Source: Emergomyces orientalis (Eukaryota; Ascomycota; Eurotiomycetes; Onygenales; Ajellomycetaceae). From it: DNA of 64,000 nucleotides. The position numbers and the translations under genes are program-made. Position 1 is the stretch's first letter; each line of letters opens with the position of its first letter. The notes under the pieces were generated by a model. It did no database searches. It was not told where the DNA came from and worked only from the letters and a program-made list of their open reading frames with translations. Below, one piece after another: positions 46,858 through 58,874 of the stretch. Location of the stretch: NCBI GenBank assembly GCA_002110485.1, contig MOWL01000027.1, positions 392,614 to 456,613 on the forward strand, in the 5' to 3' direction.

Positions 46858-47260
46858 TTAAAGTTGTGGTATTCAAAAGAAAAACGCGCCTAGAGGAGCG
46901 GAAGTTTCGCCAGGAGGGGAAAGTGAGAGGTTCTGTTTAAGAAGAAGAATCAATCACCTTCATAAACTTCTAGACATTACTACCATAACAAAGGCGTGAT
47001 ACACTGTAACCAAAACAAACGTAAATTCAATATGCTCATCATAAAACAGTACATTGCAAGGCATGTAAAAGGAAGAAGTAAAAAAAATATAATTATCGAG
47101 GCTTGGGGGCAAGAACCCTAAAAAAAAAATTAAAAAAATTAAAAAACATAACCAAGCTAGGCATGCTATGCACTAATCTCCTGATTCAAATAAATACATT
47201 CCATACATATCCCGTAAACCCACCCTGTACAATGTCTATTACTATTTCCGCATATCCTTT
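46858..47260. other. Convergent 3' region
   Basis: 3' UTRs of the sulfotransferase-like gene and the WD40 gene. No gene is seen. Confidence 0.6.
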
Positions 47261-50200
47261 TCAAGCCCCATCCCGTCGGATATTAGGGTCAACATCGCAA
47301 CTGCGCGGCCACCAGTAATCATCCTCCAACAACTCGCATAGCGTGCCAACATCCTCATCATCCACAGACGAAGCTCCATCCAATGCGTCCTGCTGCTGCT
47401 GGTGCGGCAGCGCCGCATCGTCTTCCGAGGAATCACCTGTAAGATCGATGCAGGCAGGGAAACTCAAATTCGACGCCGAGAACTCAGTCTTGATCCGGCT
47501 CGAGCACGAAGGGAAGGAAGGAGAAGAAGGGCCAGATTCATCATCTGATGAAAGGAGGCTGATGTACTGATGGGTGATGCCGGAATGTTTGTGAGAAACA
47601 AAAATGGACGGAAAAAACGAAGTGAGCCGCAAAGGAAGGGAAGAGGAGGAGGAGGAAACAGAATTGTAAGTAATGGTGAGATCTTGGCTCCCCTTCCGCT
47701 TGTTCTTACCACGCTGCTGGTTCTGAGCAATCGCCCCCTGGATCCGCGCATCCAACTGATTTTTACCTTCCCTCCCAAGCTGATGTCGACAATTAAGGGG
47801 GTTATCAAGCTGCGTGGCCTGGATTTCCGGCAGCAAGGGTGTACACCGGAGAGCTTCTTTGAGGGTCCCCGTTTGTCTGGCCCAAGCGGCATAAGGGCCG
47901 TCATAACGCGGACCTTGGCCGACACCAAATACGGGGTGGCGGCTCAGTTTTCCAGATGATAGAAGCTCTTTGGCGGTTTCGATGCCTAATCTGTCTTCAT
48001 CCTGCGACACTCTCTCCTTGCTAGCAGGTTCATAATCCATGTTGGTATCTCCGCGAGAAAACGGGGCGCTAGATACAACATGAATGCTACCACAGCTGTC
48101 TCCAACAAGCAGATTGGTGAAGTCAGGAGAGAAAGCACCCGACATAATTCCCTGGTCAAAGTATGCAGTATTTTCAACAAGGACATCCTCCGGTGCTCTG
48201 AGGATATTCCATTTCTTAAGGACGCCATCTGACCCTCCAGTGTAAAACTGGTCAATCCAATTGTTCTTCCACAGGGCTAAACGTACCCCAGTATCATGTT
48301 GTTCTCGAGAAACATTTGAATCCTGTTCGGATATGGGTGCACCATGGGCCAGTCTGTGAAGGATTTGACCGGGTTTGCGGTAATCCCACACGTATGTAAC
48401 CCCATCCGTGCAGCTGGCGGTAATATAATTACTATCTGCAGGGCAGAACGTGACGTCGTTGATATCCAGAGCTGGGCATTCATAGGTTATGTGGGCTGCC
48501 CAGGTGGCTCTCGGTCTAAAAGGATCGTAGACCCGGACAAGAGAACGAGTCGTTTTTGTACGACCCATGGTACTAGATGCGAACTCGACGGTGCTGCCAG
48601 TCGCGAATATAGGAGCTGTCGGGTGCCAAGCCACATCAAACACATTCTGGGAATTAGGCGAGACTGTCAAGGGAGAGATAGTTGATTGTCCCACCTGCCA
48701 GACAGCAAGATTGCCGTGTCGGAAATTTTCATCATCGCGTGCAGCCAAACCAGCCACAAGAAGATTGCCCGCTGATGTTGGGCCCCAAGCTAGGGAAGAA
48801 GGTACCATTGCCACGTTTTTCGTTCGATTGCAGGTGAGATCGGTAGGTGTATAGTCCTGGCCACCTGACTTCGTCCAAAACTTGATATGGGGCGTAGAGT
48901 CACACCCGGTTGCAATGGAGCCGGAATTAGATACTGCCATAACCATAACCCTTCCGTGATGTCGCAGGGTTTTAACACAATTAGCACCAGCGTGTGTAGA
49001 GACATCCCATATCTTAACGGTGTTATCATAACTAGCAGTATACAGTGAATCACCGCACCACTGGACCGCACTGACGGTCATATAGAGGTCGGGGTCCGTG
49101 ACATTGTTTGGTAAAGGCCGAGGGAGGCGGTGATCAGGCAATTCCTTCAGTGAGTTGCAAGTCAGGTCCCCGAGAAGAAGATTATTATTCCGATTATATA
49201 TCATATTGTGCTCATCGGACTGGGCAGCAGCGCCAGCAGCAAATCGGGTTCCATCGGGAGACCAAGCAAGGACCATCACATCATTCGACGCGCCTTTCCA
49301 TCGCTTCCAGGGCTCCAAGCTTTTACCCGTTTGGAGTTTATAGCTGATAGGAGTCTTCCGTCGATACACCTTCTGACCCAATTCACGTTCACGAAGCAAA
49401 GCGGAAGGCCTCATACGGTCGAAATCAGGAGATGGATAACTCGCGTGGGATGAAAGAGCTCGCAGAAGGTATGGCGCGGAGGAAATATGGCCATTCACAG
49501 CATCAGACAGAAAAGCACAAACATGTCGTTTTCTACGGTGCTTGAAACAGTCCATGACGGATATCAAATATTGAAATTCGTCCTTATTGATTTGGCGCAA
49601 AGTCTGCAGGATATCGCCAACATCATAAACACGCTTGGGAGGTTCAGGTAAACCAAGGACTATATGAAGATGTGATAGAATCTGTCGTATCGTCTCACGC
49701 TTGGGAGTTTCACGATCGCCTTCCCGCCAAGAACTTCCTTTGTCGCGGTGATGGAATAGGAATGTGGATGGGGTATTTGTGATCTTGAGCAAAGACTTGC
49801 GAAAAGAGTTTAAGTTTGAAATCTTTTGGGCAAGGGCCTTTTGTTGGTCGCGGCGAGGATAAAATTTCCGAGTGGCTTGGACAAGCAGATCTGGTAAAGC
49901 GATATCCGACTTAGTTGGAGGCTTCCCCGTCATAACATAGAATAACCCCTCCATTTCACTTTGGTCGAAGTCTGCATGTATCACCCGTCCGTCGGGGTCA
50001 TCCCTTTCAAGATTCTCATTTGCGCACCTTTCCCCATACCCAGTTCTAGAGGGTTGTGAAGAATACGGCGCATATTCCTCAAATAGCTCATCAACTGGCG
50101 AAGACAGAAGCTCCTGTTGTACTTGAAGATAACCAGAGCGATATACTGAGCGGATCATCGGAGCGGTAGGTTCAGGAACTGGCACGAGCTGTTGGTCCGG

Positions 50201-51520
50201 GACGATTTCGTGGGTGGTGAAATCCTGCGGTGCGTTAAATTCTGGGGGATTCATCTCTGCTTCCTCCGCCGCCTTTTCGTCTCCATCTCCCTCGTAGCCA
50301 CGAAACCCACGAACTTTGGCATAGTAATTGGCTGGCGCACCACGATTTCGCCGGGGACGTCGTTGGGTAGCAGAACTTGAGGCATCCGATGGAACATAGC
50401 TGGAACCGGAGTCAGAATGACACATCGCAGGGGCTGTATTTTTCGGTTTCGGCCCAGGCTTTTTCCTTGGAGGATTTTCTGCAGCGTTCGCGTATAATGA
50501 AGTCGAGATTGCCGGTAGCCCAGGTTTGACAAAACCACTGAAGGAAGAAAGCGGAGGTAAAACAACAGCAGGAGACGGATTGGAAGATGGGAAAGTGGCC
50601 GCTAAGCCATGCAGGCCATTTTGGGCGTTAGAGGCGCTAGATGCATTAAAAGAATAGGAAACGGTGGTCGTATCAATTGTGTTGTGTTGTTTGTCTTTGA
50701 GGCTCTGTATATGACTCTGTGAAAGTGTTGTTGAAAGCTGCTGAATATTCCTACCCTGTGAATGAGAATTGTTGCTTGGTGTTATTGCTGCTGTTGTAGT
50801 ATCTTTCACACTACTGGCGCTTTGAGGATTGCAGGATCTCTCTAGAAGTCCATTATCTGGATAAAGTATTTTAAAATGGGTCAGTTCGCACCCTGAGCCA
50901 CCAGATTCTTTTTTTTCAGAAGGAATGTCTTCTGTGAAGACAGCCTCTTTTATTTCACCATCAGCGGTCCGCTTTAAGCCATTAAATGGTTGTACATGTA
51001 TATTACTCGGCTCAGGGCTCATCCCAGAATCAGTCTGGTCCAGAGATTTCGTTGAGCTTGTACAAAGAAACTGATGGAGCAGAGACCGCGCCTTTTCATC
51101 CAATGAATCACCGTCCAAATCCGGCCCTGGAGAGAGCTGTCTCGAAGGTTCTGGCTGAGAAGCACCCGCATTCGGCTGATTTGTCGAAACACCATTTAAC
51201 ATACCTGGAGCTACTAATGTTGTTGCAGCAGGGGTATGGTGCGTATTCATAGAAGTCGTTTTCCAGTGGTTGGTGGGCTGAAGGTGCGACGCGACATGCA
51301 TAGTCCCCGGCTGACGAAACAGCTCACTTTGGGACAGTTTCCGCCTCCCACCTAGGCTAATACCTCCCCGTCTAGCTTTCATGGGGGCCTGGACAACAAT
51401 TTGACACATACTCATTAGCGCGACGGCTGGGTAGAATTTTGCGGCGCAAAAGTTAAATCAAACAATTGAAATGCTTACCGCGCGTTTCGCCCCGTTGGTT
51501 GGAGGAACATGTTGCGACAT
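47261..51520 (-). CDS. Large WD40-repeat protein, candidate DIM-9/Raf1-type CUL4 adaptor
   Basis: The preferred model has two exons: 51479-51520 (MSQHVPPTNGAKRA) and 47261-51388, with intron 51389-51478 (GTAAGC donor, CTAAT branch, TCCAG acceptor), giving 1389 aa. The alternative is an unspliced start at 51415. The first ~600 residues are disordered, with basic patches. Residues ~700-1200 hold WD40 repeats (VMVLAWSPDGTRFAAG, SLYTASYDNTVKIWDVS, DINDVTFCPADSNYITASC, YVWDYRKPG). WDYR matches the DWD (WDxR) motif of proteins that dock to DDB1-CUL4. Near the C-terminus, ACIDLTGDSSEDDA looks like a SUMO-interacting motif. The combination recalls Neurospora DIM-9 and S. pombe Raf1, adaptors for H3K9 methylation. 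This is inference from layout only. Confidence 0.72.
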
Positions 51521-52006
51521 CTTTCTTGGCGACTTCAATCTCCGGAAATAAGAAGGGGGGAACGGGGAAAGTAAGTCACCATTGTCAGCTCGTCGTGTAT
51601 TCAACAAAACAATGTTCAATTGAAGATGAGACACAGGCGTGTCTGGCAGTGGGGTGTGTCATGGATATTTTGTTTTGGTGGAGGGGTTATTCGTATCGCT
51701 ATAGGGCGCGAAGATTGTGGAATTAAGACGATATTCTTCATATAGCTTTTGGAACTTGAACCCGCACGTTGGGTAGTGGGCGAAGCGCCCACTATAACCC
51801 GTCTTGAGAACCAGAAACGATCACTTTCGCTACACACAACGTTTCGTTTGGGCGGCAGTTGATACGCCAATCTTCCGTAAATAGCACCTCGAACTGCAAA
51901 ATACCGGTGCAATATTCCACGATCCTCCTGGTCTGTGGACGACGTACGTGTGCCGAGGAGGAAGCGCCGGCGTCCCAAGTCTAGCAACCAAGCCAGGTGA
52001 TATACA

Positions 52007-52026
52007 GGTAGGTAGGTAGGTAGGTA
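52007..52026. repeat. (GGTA)5 microsatellite
   Basis: Five exact units in the upstream region of the WD40 gene. Confidence 0.95.
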
Positions 52027-53000
52027 GTTCGACTATCGCAAGTAGATAAATTCAAAAAAAAAGGGATTATCTAAATATCAGAAAAAAGTTAGCAAAGAGT
52101 CCACCCATGCATCCTTCCCACTCCTCCAAAGAATGCGCAGCGCAGACATGGGTGGTAGGGACCGCGCCACCACCACCTCCCCCACCCACACATTTGAATG
52201 CAAATAATAGAGAACAAAAGAACAAAAGAACACATCTCTGACATACACTACCGGCCTCTTAGTTACCTGAAGCCCCATTCGACGACATGAAGCTAGGCGC
52301 GTCGTGCCGGGCAAAGAGAAGAAGTGATCAGGTAATTGATTTTTGGGCGCGTTTGTTTAACTTCCTTGACGGGGCATGGACTTGGCGGTAAAAGAACAGG
52401 GGGAGAAGGGTGCTTAGTCACAGGCTTCTCTGTGAGGAGAACCCTAAATTGCAGGGATAATGTGAAAAGAGAGAGTGTAGTATTTTAAATAACTGATTTT
52501 AAACAGCTGGGTTGAAATATGTGTGATGAAGTTTCTATTAATTAATTAATGAGTTCACATTCCTGAGCTAGTCCTTTCCCATGCATATTAGTTATACTGT
52601 TTAATGCGCTGTTAGTTATTTGACTCAACACCCATATCTCAATCATGAATCACATGTATATAACAGAGTGAGTGAGAAATAAGTTACATATTGAGAATAT
52701 GACACCTTGCTGAGAAATATATATATTCAAAAGACAGTCATCATTTATTGTTATTGAAAGTTTTTTAATACATTTCAAAATATTTCAAAGTAAATTGTCA
52801 GAGCTACAATTGACAACTTGCACATCAACTGCATGATAGATAGACATCCATCTATTTGACAATCATGCAGAGAACAGTAGAACTAGTGAAAAAGTATGAA
52901 TATTCAATCCCCTCACATCAGTGAGTCTATATGGCAAATATTTCCTCGCCTTCTGTTATTTCCTCCCCCGATGAATGAATCTAGGTATGTACATGAAAAT

Positions 53001-53030
53001 GAAGAAGAAGAAGAAGAAGAAGAAGAAGAA
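53001..53030. repeat. (GAA)10 microsatellite
   Basis: Ten exact units in intergenic DNA between the WD40 gene and the carrier gene. Confidence 0.95.
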
Positions 53031-53400
53031 GACAAAAGGTGCCATGGAGGTGAAGATTATTAGTAAATAGAAAAAGGAATAATAGATATTCAACTCAACT
53101 TTCTCACTCCGATAGATATTTCCCCTTCCCGTCTAGTAAGTAGGCCTGCGAGGATTTTGGTTTGATTTATATACAGGGGCAGGGGGAATATAAAAATATT
53201 AAATTAAAAAACAAAACAAAACAAAGAGGGAAGAAGCAAGAAGAAGAAGATTATGCTGTTGTCTAGTCACAGAAGAAAAGAAAAGATAGTAGCTACTGCC
53301 ATAAATACCACAGGCATGCGTGGTTAAGCGTCTGGCTGGTTATATATATTATTGCCAAAAAGAGGCGTGACTCGCTGCTCTGTTGCTTTGGATATGTGGA

Positions 53401-54608
53401 TCACTTCCGCAAGCTCCGTCGGCGGAGGGAAACCATGCTATCGTATAGGACGTCCTTAAAGGCGAATAGGAAAGCGGCTGTGAGCACGCTCTGGCTGACC
53501 TTTGGTCCAATGCCTAAAAAAAAATTTAAAAAAATTGTCAATACCGGTTATAGCCAAGGGGTTAGGTGAGAAGAAACCAAAAAGTAAATAAATAATAAAT
53601 AAATAAACAAATTCTTACCCTTATACAACCCACCCCACCCCTCCTCCCTCACAATGCGCATCATAGTCTCATTCAAACTAGCCTTCTGGCCCGTCTTCTC
53701 CTCCTTACCTGCAACATGCATCCGGCTCTTCACCGTAATATACGGATACGTAATGCTAGTAGCAAGCAACTTGCCCATGGCACCTAGATAGAACGCATCG
53801 GTTGGCGTAATCCGTCGCCGCCGCTCAAGGACATTCTTCAACTGCTCGAAGAACGTATATTGCAATATCGGGTTAATCACCAGGATAAGCGCGGGGAAGA
53901 CACCGGAAAATAACGCTGTGGGGCCTTCCTTGCGCAATAGCTCCATCAGCGTCGCCAGCGTCGATTTCGACTTCGGCTTCGCGGCCGCACCGGCACCGCC
54001 TGGAAGACCATCTTTCTCGTCCTCGGACTTGCGCGCCGTCATCCGCGTATTCACCACCCAAATCGGATTCGTAAGCAACACCGTCGCACTCCCCGCAATG
54101 GCACCGGCAATCATCGACTCGGCCGTGGTGAGTTTCTTCGATGCACGCCCGGCTTTGACGGCGGCCTTCTCGAAGGCGGAGCGCGTCCACTCGTACCAGT
54201 AGTAGTAGACGAAATTGGTGACGGAGATGCCGAAGAGGGCGGATTCGAGCCCCGCGTAAAGGCCGCGGATGCCCTCGCGGGCGATTATGTGGCGGATGGC
54301 GTCGAGGGCGGAGGATTGGGCACGTTTAGATTCTACTTGGGCTCGGGTGGAGAGGGTTATTAAGGGGTAGCTGTGTTGCCCGGGAGGGGGTTTATCATTT
54401 ATAAGTATACTTTTTGCATGTAGGTGAAGGATTTTGGATGTTATATGGTTTCGCATTAAGAGGAAATAAAGAGCGCTCACGTTAAGATCATGGACAAGAT
54501 GCCACCTCCAGCACCGGCGAGGGCATGGGCGATGTTATCGCTTTGTTGCGCAGCGGCGGCGACAACAACCGCCTTTTGCTGCTGCTCTCTCGATACAGGC
54601 TGGGACAT
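53401..54608 (-). CDS. Peroxisomal adenine nucleotide carrier (PMP47/ANT1 type)
   Basis: Member of the mitochondrial carrier family that exchanges cytosolic ATP for AMP across the peroxisome membrane, feeding acyl-CoA synthetases inside. Three exons: 54481-54608, 53619-54370, 53401-53513 (330 aa). Three repeats are seen: HALAGAGGGILSMILTYPLITLSTR (first PxxxxxxR-type signature, split by intron 1), GAIAGSATVLLTNPIWVVNTRM, and GAMGKLLATSITYPYITVKSRM, each with the family's Pro and basic residue. GLYAGLESALFGISVTNFVYYYWYEW is characteristic of PMP47. The last exon ends RRRSLRK. It may pair functionally with the acyl-CoA synthetase at 4287-6819. Confidence 0.88.
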
Positions 54609-55659
54609 ATTGGCGGTATCGCGTATATTATAGCTTTTTAGGGAGTTCGGATTGCGAATGGATTATATATACGAAATAATATATGCCGTGGTCGCCGTTG
54701 ACACAGCGCCGGTAAACCAAGTTTATAAATAAAAATGATAAAGGAGCGGAAGTGGAAACGACAAGCGCAGCAGCATTTACCGAAGAGAGAATATATGTAT
54801 ATATAAAGGAAATCAAAGGTATAAGAATGCGAGCATGTGGATAGATATTGAAGCGGTCAGTCCCCCTTTTAATTTGATATGATTTTTATTTAATTTTTGT
54901 TTTGTTTTATACAGGACGAGAATGCATCGGCAAAGTCGAAGGGGAACAGACGCAGATGACGTTTTGCCGGGTGACAGAACTTGTGCCTCGGCTTGAAAAA
55001 CGGGACCTTTTTTTATTTTATTTTTATCGTCACCATATTTACTACAGCGAAATAGCAATAGCTGGGGTATTTCATATAGAGGAGCACTCAGGAATTAGTT
55101 CGTTCGTCTTCAGACAGATTGCAGCAACTGGATCATCTGTGATAGAATACTGGAGCTCTTTTTTTTTTTATATCTCCTTCAAATATCTCTTCTTGTGCTG
55201 GATAGGGTTAGAAACTCGCCCGCCCGCCTCTTCACACTAGACAACTCTGGAGGGGATATACCCACCTCTCCGTCCTTTTCACAGAAGAGATTAGGAACGT
55301 ATGAAATGGCTGTTTCAAATACCGATGCAGCTTCATCTCGGGAATTTCCCCAGAGCATAGAAACTTAGCTTGTTATCTATAGTAAACGGTGGACGCGCCG
55401 GGAATGAGGGCTCTATACAGCTTGCTAGATAGAAAGAGATAAAAAGGATAACTCTCTACTGAAAGTGTAACTAGATATTATATTGAATTACATGTGATTT
55501 AACTCATCCCTTCGTATGCTGGAAAAAAAGTGATACAAAAACATCACCAGGAATTTTCTAATGCTAAAAACCCAACCAAAAAATAAAAATAAAATAAAAT
55601 AAAATAAGTCTTCCAAGATTTCAAATAATATGATAAAATGATTCATTCTTTTTATTCGT
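54609..55659. other. Intergenic, no supported gene
   Basis: The promoter of the carrier gene, then spacer. CpG is still present here (for example near 55260-55400), which marks the left limit of the CpG-poor block to the right. No gene is seen. Confidence 0.5.
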
Positions 55660-55722
55660 TCTGCTTTTGGCTCAAAATAAAAGTGAAGGTAACCAACCAC
55701 TTCTAAGTTTTATCAAAATGAA

Positions 55723-55750
55723 TATTATTATTATTATTATTATTATTATT
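55723..55750. repeat. (ATT)9 microsatellite
   Basis: About nine ATT units at the left margin of the LINE fragment. TAA/ATT-type repeats often mark LINE 3' ends, which fits a minus-strand LINE ending here. Confidence 0.85.
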
Positions 55751-55759
55751 TCTACACCA

Positions 55760-57060
55760 CTTAATCACAAGGATATGTGAGGCTCTGCTTAATATACAAA
55801 ATAAGAAAAACTCTGTAACAGACATGATCTGTCACTGAACTAAAAATTCTCTGATCTTCAGATTTATTTCACTCTTTAATATCTTCAAAATACTGTGAAG
55901 CAGTCACAGCTGCTCTTAGAGAAAGAGATGTCTCATATCAAAAAGAAAGACAAGATCATTCACAACTACTCTCAGTAATAAATGTTCAACATAGAAAATC
56001 TCTCACTGAAAGTGTCTGTCACTTTTCATGTCTTTGCCTGTCCTGTCTCTCACTCAGAGCTTTGGCCAGAGTGAACTGTCCAAGAATACTCTGTTTCAAT
56101 TATTATGTGATCAATCTGCACAGTCTCTCTGCTGTGTTCAACAGTCATTTCTTATTCACTCTTTCTTTGTGTTCCAACTCCACTTGCTCTGTGCTGAACT
56201 GTGTGCAGTGCATCATCACATGAAGCACAGTTTCATGCTCATATCCACATGAGCACTCTGGTGTGGGAAAATCTGGCACTTTTCTTCTATGTAAAAATGC
56301 TGCCAGGCCTGTCTTGCCTGTGTGTAGTTAAACTATTAGTGAGCTTCAAGCCTTGCTCAGACTCTCATACCACTTTAGCTGCTTGATGTCTGAGAATCTG
56401 TCAAACAGTTCTTCTCATGATATAGTGCATGCTCTTCAAATATTATGTCATTTAATTACTGATTTCTTTCATACTCATCTTTTGAAGAATTAATTAATTA
56501 GATAATTTAACTAACTCTCTCTCTCTGAACTGTTTTGTTTCTCTCATTCACTGCACACTTCATTTCTGCTGTATTTTTACTGAATGCAGCACAGTTTTCA
56601 CTGGTATCACATGTCTGCTTTCTTCACACTGAAGTCTGATTCTGATCTGTGTACATGCTTGCTGTATCTGTTTCATGACTTCTGTTTCTCTAAGCTGCTC
56701 AGTTGCTTTAGTCATCATTTCATCAAGATACACACTTATTGATAGTGTAAATGTTTCAGCTTTCAGCAAGATGATTGATGTTGCTCTATAGACTTCTGCT
56801 ATGATATGCAGACATTCATTTTGAATCTTCTCCAGACCTTTTAATAGCTGGCGCTGTTGTCGAGGCTCTTGTTGAGTTGCCTGTGATTGATGCCATGCCA
56901 GCATGTTATATATGATAGCTGGCCTGATCACAGCATTGTAGACTCTACAGGCTTGCTGAAGAGAGAGGCTCCATGTTGACTGTGTGATCTATGTGAGAAC
57001 TTCTATTTGTAATTTTAATCTGTCTATAACTCTGTTTATATTATTATTATTATTATTCTT
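55760..57060 (-). mobile_element. LINE (Tad-like) ORF2 3' fragment, CpG-depleted
   Basis: Two coding traces on the minus strand come in the right order for the end of a LINE ORF2. The open frame 56560-56931 has the RT thumb/connection pattern (AIIYNMLAWHQ, GLEKIQNECLHIIAEVYRAT). About 300 bp later a segment (minus, about 56205-56330) reads QIRTGKIGLAAFLHRRKVPDFPTP-like, then CSCGY, HETVLHVMMHC, a C-terminal zinc knuckle. The 5' part is missing. CpG is almost absent, suggesting repeat-induced or methylation-driven mutation. Not expected to be active. Outer limits are approximate. Confidence 0.75.
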
Positions 57061-58207
57061 CAATTATAGATATATATGCAGTCAGAGACTATGATATCTA
57101 CCTGAGACTCAAAGAGTCTCAGGATTTTTCTAACTTTAACACTAATTACTATACATTTTTTCTTCAAACAAATAGCACTTGCAATACTTGAATTCCAGCT
57201 CAGAATAGTCAGCAAATTGATTTTTCTTTTTTTATTTATTTATTTATAAATATCTTTGAAGATTATTTATATTCTCTTTTTTTCATATAATTTTCAAGTG
57301 ATTACAAAGAAAATAAATTAATGATAGACAAAATAACTCATGACATGAATACAAAGGAAATAAAAGACAGACTCTAACACAAAAGAAATAGTGAGATATT
57401 ATATAATATCTAGCAGTTTTTATAAAGAATATTTCAGATTCTCATTCATTTATATTTTCATCTTTGAAATAGAATTGATTTCTAGTAGCTATTTGAGTTT
57501 CATTGAGAAAATCAATTAAATATTGACTGCCTATTTCAGTTGAAAATAGTAGTTTCATATTCATTTCTCTCAGCTTATATTTATATCTCAGTTCAGCTCT
57601 AAGTTCTTGATTTAATGAGCAATTCATTAAGATATGTTCTGGGTCTTCAAGAGAGTCACAATATTCACAATTTTCACTTTCAATATCAGATATTCTTTTC
57701 AAATAAGATTTGAAATAGCCATGACCTAGTTTCAATTGAATGATTGAGGAGAAAAGCTTCTTCTTGCACTTAATAGAGCATGATTTCCATTTAGGTTTAG
57801 TTTCAAATCTAAGATAGTGAGGACTTTTTCTTTGTTTTTCCCATATTTTATGCCATTTTTCTAAGCAATTCTCTTTTATCTTTCTTTTAATAAAAGACCA
57901 TGAAACTATTTTTGAACTTGCAATATTTAGTTCTGTTCCTTTCTTTGCTGCTTCATCAGCAAGCTCATTTCCATGTATATTTATATGAGCAGGAACCCAG
58001 CTCAGATATATCTTTGTCTTATATTTTAATTGAATTCTTTTGCATATCTTTAGAATTACTTCTATATTCATTTGACCATTATGAATTTCATTTTTTTGAA
58101 TTCTTTTCAAAGCTGCTTGACTATCTGAAAAAATCCATGCTTCTTTCATATCTTTTCTTTTTGAAGCTTTTATTTCTATCAGTTTAAAAGCTTTCATAAT
58201 AGTGAAG
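57061..58207 (-). mobile_element. Second LINE fragment, RNase H and zinc-knuckle end, interrupted
   Basis: The open frame 57442-58203 (minus) encodes an RNase H domain (WIFSDSQAALKRI, WVPAHINIHGNELADEAAKKG) and a CCHC-like end (CEYCDS, DPEHILMNC), the C-terminal part of a LINE ORF2. Stops are absent across about 250 codons despite heavy A/T bias. Its 5' side is cut at about 58204-58208, where the gypsy LTR starts. Codons upstream of that point in the same frame (to 58371) belong to the LTR, not to the LINE. It lies 5' of the other fragment, in an order that cannot be one element, so two insertions are present. Confidence 0.78.
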
Positions 58208-58552
58208 TGGAATAAGGGGTTGTGCGCTTTTGGCGGCACGTGGGCAGGAGCAGCGGGATCGTAAGGAGGTTGGTAAGTTCGCCGTGTATACAATATTCTA
58301 TTCAACGAGCTATCCAAATAGCAATACAAAAGAACACGTAGGAGATTCAAATATAGAAGAAGAACAAGCAATCAATCACATATCAAATCACACAATCAAA
58401 AAGGAGCAATCTCACTGCTCTGCGTACAATCAATCTTCGCCGAATCCACACGTGTGTCAAAGGATAATGGGAATATGAGGCAGCCATGCCAAACAAATAT
58501 ATGAGGCGGTCTCGGCGAAAAGTAATACCACGCCGAGATTCCCCACCACACA
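58208..58552 (-). repeat. 3' LTR of the Ty3/gypsy element
   Basis: On the minus strand a purine tract (AGGGGGGGGAGA, about 58553-58567) is followed by TGTGTGGTGGGG, the typical polypurine tract and LTR start. The other end is near 58208, just where CpG-rich DNA meets CpG-poor LINE sequence. Length is about 345 bp. Ends may be off by a few bases because the 5' LTR is outside the window. It holds a perfect 8-bp inverted repeat (58510-58517 with 58531-58538). Confidence 0.7.
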
Positions 58553-58874
58553 TCTCCCCCCCCTATAGCTTGCCGACCCGGCAAGTAAGAATGCGATCCG
58601 AATGAATGAAAATAAGGAATTGCAGGAAAGAATCAATCAAGAATCAAGAAAATGAAAGACAATCAATAAAAGAATATAGAAAAGAGAAAGAAAAAGTGAA
58701 CAGCAGAGAAAAGAAAGACAAGCAAGAACAAGAGAAAACAGGGAAACAAGTAAGCAGAATGTGATCAACACAGCGACAGTGGCAAGATGCGGCAAATTGG
58801 CAACAGCGCGATCGTGATTGGTCAATCTTTTGACGGCCCGGGGCCGGGAAAACATGATTGGCTGATGGCTGCGG

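Larger units (their letters stand above)
51521..53400. other. Intergenic with microsatellites, no supported gene
   Basis: It contains (GGTA)5 at 52007-52026 and (GAA)10 at 53001-53030. Open frames near 51616-51987 and 52078-52314 (minus) show no motif. Confidence 0.55.

Noticed and set aside
58204..58371. Upstream part of the LINE RNase H frame
   Set aside because: This stretch is LTR sequence of the gypsy element, open by chance.
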